64,000 nucleotides of DNA from Nematostella vectensis (lineage: Eukaryota > Cnidaria > Anthozoa > Actiniaria > Edwardsiidae), in the NCBI RefSeq assembly GCF_932526225.1, contig NC_064038.1, positions 3,968,001 to 4,032,000 of the forward strand, written 5' to 3'. Positions 27,690 through 64,000 of the stretch are shown here, piece after piece. The notes below the pieces were generated by a model. That model did not search any database, was not told the DNA's origin, and saw nothing but the letters and a program-made list of their open reading frames with translations. How positions within the stretch are numbered: position 1 is the first letter of the stretch; the number at the start of each line of letters is the position of its first letter. A program made the translations under genes and the position numbers.

Positions 27690-30108
27690 CACTGCAACGC
27701 CTGCAAGAGAGTACGGGTTAGCATCATCCAAGTCTCAATACAAGTATACTAGACGTAGCTATCGCCAACATGCAAGAGAGTACGGGTTAGCATCATCCAA
27801 GTCTCAATACAAGTATACTAGACGTAGCTATCACCAACATGCAAGAGAGTACGGGTTAGCATCATCCAAGTCTCAATACAAGTATACTAGACGTAGCTAT
27901 CGCCAACATGCAAGAGAGTACAAGTTAGCATCATCCAAGTCTCAATACAAGTATACTAGACGTAGCTATCGCCAACATGCAAGAGAGTACAAGTTAGCAT
28001 CATCCAAGTCTCAATACAAGTATACTAGACGTAGCTATCGCCAACATACACGAAAGTACAAGTTAGCATCATCCAAGTCTCAATACAAGTATACTAGACG
28101 TAGCTATCGCCAACATACAAGAGAGTACAAGTTAACATCATCCAAGTCTCAATACAAGTATACTAGACGTAGCTATCGCCAACATACAAGAGAGTACAAG
28201 TTAACATCATCCAAGTCTCAATACAAGTATACTAGACGTAGCTATCGCCAACATGCAAGAGAGTACGGGTTAGCATCATCCAAGTCTTAATACAAGTATA
28301 CTAGACGTAGCTATCGCCAACATGCAAGAGAGTACGGGTTAGCATCATCCAAGTCTCAATACAAGTATACTAGACGTAGCTATCGCCAACATGTAAGAGA
28401 GTACGGGTTAGCATCATCCAAGTCTCAATACAAGTATACTAGACGTAGCTATCGCCAACATGCAAGAGAGTACGGGTTAGCATCATCCAAGTCTCAATAC
28501 AAGTATACTAGACGTAGCTATCGCCAACATGCAAGAGAGTACGGGTTAGCATCATCCAAGTCTCAATACAAGTATACTAGACGTAGCTATCGCCAACATG
28601 TAAGAGAGTACGGGTTAGCATCATCCAAGTCTCAATACAAGTATACTAGACGTAGCTATCGCCAACATACAAGAGAGTACAAGTTAGCATCATCCAAGTA
28701 TCAATACAAGTATACTAGACGTAGCTATCGCCAACATGCAAGAGAGTACGGGTTAGCATCATCCAAGTCTTAATACAAGTATACTAGACGTAGCTATCGC
28801 CAACATGCAAGAGAGTACGGGTTAGCATCATCCAAGTCTCAATACAAGTATACTAGACGTAGCTATCGCCAACATGCAAGAGAGTACGGGTTAGCATCAT
28901 CCAAGTCTCAATACAAGTATACTAGACGTAGCTATCGCCAACATACACGAAAGTACAAGTTAGCATCATCCAAGTCTCAATACAAGTATACTAGACGTAG
29001 CTATCGCCAACATGCAAGAGAGTACCAAGTTAGCATCATCCAAGTCTCAATACAAGTATACTAGACGTAGCTATCGCCAACATGCAAGAGAGTACGGGTT
29101 AGCATCATGCAAGTCTCAATACAAGTATACTAGACGTAGCTATCGCCAATATGTAAGAGAGTACGGGTTAGCATCATGCAAGTCTTAATACAAGTATACT
29201 AGACGTAGCTATCGCCAACATACAAGAGAGTACGGGTTAGCATCATCCAAGTCTCAATACAAGTATACTAGACGTAGCTATCGCCAACATGCAAGAGAGT
29301 ACGGGTTAGCATCATCCAAGTCTCAATACAAGTATACTAGACGTAGCTATCGCCAACATGCAAGAGAGTACAAGTTAGCATCATCCAAGTCTCAATACAA
29401 GTATACTAGACGTAGCTATAGCCAACATACAAGAGAGTACAAGTTAACATCATCCAAGTCTCAATACAAGTATACTAGACGTAGCTATAGCCAACATACA
29501 AGAGAGTACAAGTTAGCATCATCCAAGTCTCAATACAAGTATACTAGACGTAGCTATCGCCAACATGCAAAAGAGTACGGGTTAGCATCATCCAAGTCTC
29601 AATACAAGTATACTAGACGTAGCTATCGACAACATGTAAGAGAGTACGAGTTAGCATCATCCAAGTCTCAATACAAGTATACTAGACGTAGCTATCGACA
29701 ACATGTAAGAGAGTACGAGTTAGCATCATCCAAGTCTTAATAAAAGTAAATTATAGACGTAGCTATCGCCAACATACAAGAGAGTACAAGTTAGCATCAT
29801 CCAAGTATCAATACAAGTATACTAGACGTAGCTATCGCCATAATGCAAGAGAGTACAAGTTAGCATCATCCAAGTCTCAATACAAGTATACTAGACGTAG
29901 CTATCGCCAACATGCAAGAGAGTACGAGTTAGCATCATCCAAATATCAATACAAGTATACTAGACGTAGCTATTGCCAACATACAAGAGATTACAAGTTA
30001 GCATCATCCAAGTATCAATACAAGTATACTAGACGTAGCTATTGCCAACATACAAGGGCGTACAAGTTAGCATTATCCAAGTCTCAATACAAGTATACTA
30101 GAAATCAA
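27690..30108. repeat. 69-bp satellite array, about 35 units
   Basis: Units contain AGAGAGTACGGGTTAGCATC, CAATACAAGTATACTAGACG and TAGCTATCGCCAACATGC. Since 69 is 23 codons, long open frames occur (27457-28290), but several units carry TAA in the same frame, so it is not a credible gene. Variants (GGG/CAA, GCA/ACA) recur in blocks, suggesting multi-unit duplication. Confidence 0.93.
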
Positions 30109-30134
30109 GCTATTTCTGTGAGGTGGGTAATAGA

Positions 30135-30317
30135 CAGGGCCGTAGCAGGGAATGGGGCACTTTGGGGCACGTGCCCCCCAATATTTTCAAAAAGTATAAG
30201 AAAATAACCAGTAGGGGCGTTGCTGTGCCCCCCCAATATGTTCTAAATGTTTCTGTATTGTGCCCCCCCCCCCCCCCCCCAAAGAAAAAAAATATTTCGA
30301 AGCCTGCTACGGCCCTG
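30135..30317. mobile_element. MITE with 15-bp TIRs and ATAGA target duplication
   Basis: Ends CAGGGCCGTAGCAGG and CCTGCTACGGCCCTG are perfect inverted repeats, flanked by ATAGA at 30130-30134 and 30318-30322. The interior has a C-run. Related fragments lie at about 6093-6225, 19290-19320 and, inverted, 34225-34270. Confidence 0.85.
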
Positions 30318-31306
30318 ATAGAAAGAAAGCCATCTTTCTGAGGTGCGTAATAGAGAAAAAGCCTTTGACCTGTGGTGGGTATTCCACTGTAAACCTGTCT
30401 GGAAGTTCGAAAATCACACTTTTATGGTATCGTTTGATAGGCCCTTCATCAGTCAAGCGTACAAGGAACTGGAACAATAAGATAACAAGGGTTTAGAAAA
30501 TGCGGCGAGGGCGGAGGGGTTATTAATGATTGGCCTCTAAAAAAGTATATAAAATGAAGAGTATGTTTTTTAAATGAATTGACATAGTATGGATGTTAAG
30601 CAAGGACGAGAACGACCTATAAGATCGAAATTACGTGTTTTCGTTTGGCTAAAAAATTCCAAATTACTTGCAATGGAATAAGCAAAACATTTAAGTTAAA
30701 AAAAAAACAGATGAAAATAAACTAAATAAACCCACGAACAGTTGACAAAAGAAACTGAGTTGTCACGTAGTTGTTTGGTGTAAAACGGATGAAATTGATC
30801 AGACAGAACGCATTTTCCCTCCGCATTTTCACGTGCTGCTATTAAATTCTGAATTCAGTTTTCTGCCGTCAACGTCCACGTTGCCGCCGTCGTTTTGTAC
30901 TGCGGTTTGCAATGTTCTGGGATCTCTCGAGGACGATTTCCAACAGCTAAATCCCCTTCTAGCCCTTGACCTATCTGTAAGGCGCTTACCAAGGAAAAAG
31001 CACTGAATGTGATTCCTTAAGTTTGACTGAGGGATTCAAAAAGCACTGAATGTGATTTCTTAAGTTTGACTGATGGCAGTTGGAAATTGTTCACGAGAGT
31101 TCGCAGAAAATTGAAAAGAGTTCCCTGTATAGCTTATCAACCGACCTTATCATTGGACGGAATCTCGACAATCAATCCCCTCCTATAACGGACACGCCCT
31201 TTGGTATCACTCCGCACACAGCAGCTCTTCAGCAGAAACGGGTTCGTCAAACTTTCACCTTTCGCCTCCATGTAACTTCTGTTTAAAAAGAGAATAATAG
31301 AAAACA

Positions 31307-53635
<22,329 letters not shown>

Positions 53636-53639
53636 TTTA

Positions 53640-55540
53640 CTGCAATGTGCATTACTCCGCTCATGCAAACAACAGACTGTCACCTTCGCCACTTCGAAAT
53701 TTCGCACCAAAAAGAGGCACAAGCTTTCCGAGTGTTTATCGATTGATTCATTCTGTGTGATCGGAAGCCCGGGAAGCTCAAAGACGCAAGCGGACTGTCA
53801 GGCATCATTTCATAACTATAGCAACACACCCATTCCCGAGAGACGCAAGCGTGAAAGAGACCACGATATTCTTCAGTGTATATCTCAGCGAGCTGTGCGT
53901 GGCGTAACCGACTAAGACAGGCCTGGGATCCTGGTTATTGCTTCCCCATTAATGCGCGGGTACCTCAGGTTCCTTTGTGTTGTACAGTTCGCTAGATAGC
54001 GGTGCTGGGGCCGAAATCTCCAGCTTAGCCGTAAGCTGCCATACGGTGTTTCAGCGCATGTATGGAAGTATGGTCTATTTGTTCTCATTTTACCTGATCT
54101 GGACGAGGTTCGATTCTCGGCCATGTCCTCGTTTTTTTTTTTTTTTTAACCAGAAGGAAGGGGTGCAGGGGGCGTTAACAAGGTATAAATAAAAGGTTGA
54201 AAAAGTATGTTGAACGCCTCTGTGAACGTTTCAAGCTCTAAATTTCAGCACAACTACTCTGTTTCATAGAGGCGTTCAAGGTACTTTTTCAAACTTGGGT
54301 TGATTTATACTTAAGATGATAATGATTATTATAGCCTCCATTTCTTAGAAATATCAGATGAAGAGCTTGAATGGCAGTTTAGGTGTTGAGAGACCATTAT
54401 CTGCAGGCCCATAGCCAGGGGGGGGGGGGGGGGTTCGAGGAGTTTGGAAGAATCACCCCACTTGACTGGTAGGCCCTCTCTGATGAAGAAAAATTGAGTA
54501 CTACTTTGAGCTAGGGCAAGCTACCTAAGAGAAACTGGTCTGCTCAATGGGTAAACAACCCCCCCCCCCCCCCCGCTCAAATTCCTGGCTATGGACCTGA
54601 TCTGAGTAGAGGGCCATGAGCCTCAATGAAAACATCTCACTGCCACAAACAGGCAAAAAGAGAGTTTTTCAGAGTTCCTGGCGAGGACCCTGAGCAAGGG
54701 TTCTCTATGCAATTGCCATCAAAACAATGCAAAAGTAACAACTGTGGTGGTACCACCAACCATAAGCTCCCAACGCCTGTCACCGCAAAGAGAACTTGTC
54801 TCAACACCAAGGCTACCCAAGCAGGAGCTAAGCCCCTTGCCTGCACCACCCATAGGTATTCAGTCACGCAAGTGTCTCAGAGGTCGCCAGGGAGATTCAG
54901 CTGCCGACCGAGAAGGTCAAGATTATTGCTACCTAAAGACACTTTCTATTCCTTGTTTTTGCTACTCTACAATAACGTCTCCACTTGTAATTCTATTGTA
55001 CAGTCCTTGTTTTTGCTACTCTACAATATTATCTTCACTTGTAGACTTGTAATTGTACAGCCCTTGTTTTTGCTGTTTTCTTATGTCTCAGCTTGTAACT
55101 GATCTATTTTAAGTTTGGAGTAAGTACGCAGCTGCTTTGTTTCCTATTATCTTTGTTCTACAAAGGAGTTCTTTTGTCTCTATTCTTCTTGTTCTTTGTG
55201 TCGAGGTGCAGATATTGTTCATTTGCCCAATCAAATTGCAGCTTGTAAGAGCTGCGTTCTGACCCTAAGTTTGTTGAATGTAAGTCTTCTAACACTGTAG
55301 TTTAGGTACTATGGCCCTTATTTAATTTTTATGTCATAGGAGAGGTGCATGTTACTCAAGCAATTATGACATCAATAATAATATTACACCCCTACTAACA
55401 AGCTTATGTAACTTTTATTATATATTTCATTACATCAAGAATAGGTTTCTTGGATGTAAAAATGTCTCACTGTGCCCATAGCGTGTAATTCTTTATCCCT
55501 GTAATATTCCTTATATACGTTTCCTGAGAATGTGTCAACC
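53640..55540. other. Region between the YTH gene and mL54
   Basis: It probably includes the YTH-gene promoter, but no clear core motif is seen. It holds a hairpin repeat at about 54185-54310 (inverted CTCTGTGAACG / AGAGGCGTTC, with a decayed hammerhead-like core), a foldback with G-run and C-run at 54400-54600 (ends CCATAGCCAGG / CCTGGCTATGG), and three tandem copies of a CCTTGTTTTTGCTACTCTAC unit at 54950-55085. The ORF at 54626-55102 is not recognised. Confidence 0.5.
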
Positions 55541-55543
55541 GTT

Positions 55544-55549
55544 TTATTT
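55544..55549 (-). promoter_or_regulatory. Polyadenylation signal of mL54
   Basis: AATAAA on the minus strand begins only a few bases past the mL54 stop codon, giving a very short 3' UTR. Confidence 0.6.
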
Positions 55550-55554
55550 TTTAC

Positions 55555-57593
55555 TCAAAACTTTTTCTGTCTTCTAATCTCATTCTCTTGTCTTCTCATT
55601 CGCTTGCTCATTCTCCGACGATAGGTGACTGAGTCCTCTTTTGGCGGATCTAACAAGTCCCACAACCAGTCTGGGTATTCGCTGTCAGGTAGCAAAGGGG
55701 GGTCGGACTCATCTTTCAGGTAATTTACTCCTTTACATAATTCAGGCTCTTTCTGTTGGCTACTATCTTCTTGAGCTAAATTAAAAACAAACAAATGTTA
55801 ATAAGACATGCATGAACATTTTCAGAACAAAAATCATACAATTGTTTTGTTGGATTTACTATGGATATCCACTCCAATAGGCACACCAAGAAAATATCAC
55901 ATGGTTATCTCACAAGCGCAATGATTAGGCATAAGGCATCTTGACGCACCAGGCCTCCGTATGAGCAGCATATTGTTTTAATTATTTTAATAGAAAATAG
56001 GCAAAATGTCGATTTTCTATGGAATATACTTTTGGAAAGGTTTAAATTCGCTAAAAGGAGGGAGATTTGGTGCTTCACGAGGGGGAGCATGAAAAGATGC
56101 CCAAAATCTTGAGACTCCTGCCTTATGCGGGAGAGGTGACAGGTATGATAATTTCACTTGGCACTCACAGATTTACATCACAGATTGATTTTTGCAGCTT
56201 CTCTCATAGAAAATGTGCGAAGCTGTAATGCTATTGGGTTGATGATAGAGTGAGTGATATTCGGGAATAAATCGGTTTGGTTGTGAATTGGTACACAATT
56301 GTGAACCGGTGTATTTTCGTGAAGAATTTCCCTATAAAGCTAAGTGAATTGTTGTTGAGTGTTTTTCTTATTAATTTGTCTTATGTTCGCGGTTTTGGAT
56401 CATTTAGGATCCTTCGATTGTACCGATCTTTACGTTCGGTCAAGACCGACGGTCTTCAGCCACCATCATCGTGTTACGAATTTGAGGCCGACTTCTTATC
56501 GAGTGCACGTGTCGTCATATCTTCCATGTGCTCTTTCTGACCAGACCAGATCATTGTCGACTCCATGGTAAGTTAATTCATATAATGATTTTATCATTGA
56601 TTACGTCAAGAACCAGGCACAGTTTTCTACACATTTCTGAATCATTTCTTATCAGGGATATTTTCAAGATTACCCGCAGTTTTTGCGGCTTAAGTGCGAA
56701 TAAAACCGTACTCATATCAGCAGAACAACAACGCTTCCCCAATGGCGGCCGATCAATGAACAAGAACCTGGCATTATTTAACTCTTTTCAAGAGTTATAT
56801 TTCCCTCTGGGAGCTATGATTCTCATACTGGGGCTAATAAATTGCTTACGGAGTGCAAAAACTTTTCCCTTATGGGAGCTATAACTGAACTCCTTAGGGA
56901 GTGCAAAAACTATTCCCTTCTGGGAGCTATTTCCTCTAAATTAGACTTATCTTACACATTAAGAAATCCTTTATAATCAATATCTTTGTAAAATGCATTT
57001 ACACCTATGTTTGTTTCATGTCCATATGACAAAAAAATCAATATATTCCAGATTGTTTAAAAACAAGTAATATACCCATGTCATGTCAACTATGGCTGTA
57101 TGTAGTTTAGCCTCCTTATAGCAGTCATGTTCAGCTTCCTGTGTCGTTCAGTTCTACATTGTGATTTTAATAAAAGAGAAGCGGCATGTAGTCGTAGACT
57201 GCGTATTTTTTTATATTTGTCAATCAAATCATTATATGAGAACAGTATAGCAGCCTTTTTACAAAAGCTAGACCATTGCATTGAATTAATCCCCCATCTT
57301 CTCAAACTTCATAGTGCTCTAGCATCGTGGTTATTTCTCCTGCTAACATGTAAGTATGTTTTCTCTGGCCAAAGTTGCCGTAAATTTGTAGTAATCCGTT
57401 TGCCGTACTTATATTAAATTTCCCATTTTTCCCGAGTTAAATGATTGTAGTCTAACATTACGTTTATACAATGCATAAAAGACACACCTGGCTTTGTTGA
57501 GTAGAAATTAGCTCTAAATCCTAGTATACTTCGGCAAGAACCAAAAACGCACGAAACATTTCTGCTCACTAACCCTCTCATGGCGACAGCCAT
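55555..57593 (-). CDS. MRPL54: Mitochondrial ribosomal protein mL54, two exons, 108 aa
   Basis: Exons 57593-57488 and 55775-55555 join in phase (G|CT). Exon 1 encodes an Arg/Ser-rich N-terminus without acidic residues (MAVAMRGLVSRN, then SCRSILGFRANFYSTKP), a typical mitochondrial presequence. Exon 2 has the family signature CKGVNYLKD, LLPDSEYPDWLWDLLDPPK and a basic C-terminus ending RRQKKF. The protein is a component of the mitochondrial large ribosomal subunit. It is slightly shorter than the human protein, so a small missed middle exon is possible, though none is needed for frame. A second in-frame ATG four codons in could also serve as start. Confidence 0.87.
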
Positions 57594-57868
57594 GTTGGAT
57601 CAAATTCAATGAGCCCGCGATATCTGTTTGCGCTTCATACACTGTGCACTCGGGCGGGGTAGGGGGCAAATAAGACAAAACAAAACTCTTTTAAATTTAA
57701 ATACGATATAGGCAATACGAACTGAGAAAGACAATTCAAAGGACAGGATGGTTTAAAAAATTTCATTGTAATTTTGTTTATTTCAAAAGTTATTTAAAAT
57801 GACCAGTTAGAGTTATTTCATCTTCACCCCTCCCCTCTAAGTACAGTTCACGTGGTGACCTGAACAAG
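57594..57868. promoter_or_regulatory. Shared divergent promoter of mL54 and AFG2B
   Basis: Start codons of the two oppositely oriented genes are 275 bp apart. There is no TATA box at a sensible distance on either side. Both products are tied to ribosomes, which fits a housekeeping bidirectional promoter. Confidence 0.6.
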
Positions 57869-63126
<5,258 letters not shown>

Positions 63127-63289
63127 GTAAAATCACGTGACATGCACTAAAAATACATGCTACTATTTGGTAGCACATATCTAATTTTCTTGTCAAAACC
63201 TCCCATATATTATGGTAGCATCCTTGTGTAAATTATTAAAAATATCTGAAATAGCGTATTTAAGCTTAGTCTGTGGGGAAGTCTTGTGG

Positions 63290-64000
63290 GGAAGGCGTGC
63301 GTTAAAATAGTCTGCTAAGCAGACTATTTTAAGCTAAGGTTGAGAGCAAAGTTACAGGCTAGTTACGGCTAGATATATCTGAATCCGAATTAATTCCTTC
63401 GAACAATGGGTTGTTCCTGATCAACACATTGCTTTCCTAGGTGTGACTGAAAAACATATCGATCTCCTTGGTGAATAACACATTGTTCTCTATCTTCAGT
63501 TGTTTGTGACGATAAACATATCGATCTCCTTGGTGAATAACAAATTGTTTTCTCCCTTCAGTTGTTTGTGACGATAAACATACCGATCTCCTTGGTGAAT
63601 AACACATTGTTCTCTCTCTTCAGATTATTAGCAGACTACTTTAAGCTAAGGTTGAGAGCAAAGTTACAGGCTAGTTACGGCTAGATATATCTGAATCCGA
63701 ATTAATTCCTTCGAACAATGGGTTGTTCCTGATCAACACATTGCTTTCCTAGGTGTGACTGAAAAACATATCGATCTCCTTGGTGAATAACACATTGTTC
63801 TCTATCTTCAGTTGTTTGTGACGATAAACATACCGATCTCCTTGGTGAATAACACATTGTTCTCTATCTTCAGTTGTTTGTGACGATAAACATATCGATC
63901 TCCTTGGTGAATAACAAATTGTTTTCTCCCTTCAGTTGTTTGTGACGATAAACATACCGATCTCCTTGGTGAATAACACATTGTTCTCTCTCTTCAGATT
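63290..64000. repeat. Nested tandem array in the last AFG2B intron of the window
   Basis: A block of about 310 bp (from about 63315) recurs from about 63629. Inside are units of about 60-63 bp: GTTTGTGACGATAAACATA, CGATCTCCTTGGTGAATAAC, CATTGTTCTCTATCTTCAG. Every unit ends in a pyrimidine tract plus CAG, like a 3' splice site. The window ends just after one such CAG followed by ATT, which would encode the Ile expected after TLRE in this family. Confidence 0.9.

Noticed and set aside
27457-28290. 277-codon ORF
   Set aside because: It runs through a CA-rich repeat and the 69-bp satellite; other units of the same array carry in-frame stops, so the openness follows from the period.
27690-30108. 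CRISPR-like array
   Set aside because: Units are continuous tandem repeats without unique spacers, and the genome is eukaryotic.
54626-55102. 158-codon ORF
   Set aside because: No familiar domain; a competing 102-codon frame overlaps it and its 3' part is a tandem repeat.

Overview
This is eukaryotic genomic DNA with spliced genes, GT-AG introns, microsatellites and many transposon relics. Gene content (PTPN9, ERK3/4, AFG2B and mL54 relatives) and the repeats (Penelope-like elements with hammerhead ribozymes, Ty3/gypsy, Helitron, long foldback elements, a tRNA-type SINE) suggest a cnidarian, probably a sea anemone such as Nematostella. The species call is inference. All gene models were built by hand from splice sites and reading phase, with no transcript data.

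Layout. 1-5904 (+): 3' part of a PTPN9/MEG2-type tyrosine phosphatase (CRAL-TRIO then PTP domain). Three of its introns carry minisatellites whose units resemble the adjoining exon end plus its 5' splice site. 9014-11864 (+): two-exon ERK3/ERK4-like atypical MAP kinase, 492 residues. 13.4-20.8 kb: repeats, including a retrozyme-like tandem with a complete hammerhead ribozyme at 15429-15485, interrupted by a piggyBac-like insertion, and a decayed Helitron (minus). 23.7-25.4 kb: broken Ty3/gypsy pol (minus). 26.5-30.1 kb: large satellite arrays. 31307-53635 (minus): a 22-exon gene whose phases all agree (1175 residues) and that joins an N-terminal B-box zinc finger, a coiled coil, an extended Tudor domain and a divergent YTH domain, an architecture I do not recognise. 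Its introns hold three foldback elements and two large arrays. 55555-57593 (minus): mitochondrial ribosomal protein mL54. 57869-63126 (+, continuing past the window): AFG2B/SPATA5L1-type double AAA ATPase, head to head with mL54 over 275 bp. Its introns hold a palindromic Penelope-like remnant with hammerheads, a third hammerhead nearby, a TIR element abutting a splice acceptor, and a terminal array ending in acceptor-like sequence.

Functional themes. The phosphatase and the kinase are signalling genes. The Tudor-YTH protein would combine predicted methyl-arginine and m6A-RNA readers and so suggests RNA regulation, possibly in germ granules. mL54 belongs to the mitochondrial large ribosomal subunit and AFG2B to cytosolic 60S maturation, so their shared promoter pairs two ribosome-related genes. 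About half of the window is repeats, and several of them sit exactly at splice junctions.
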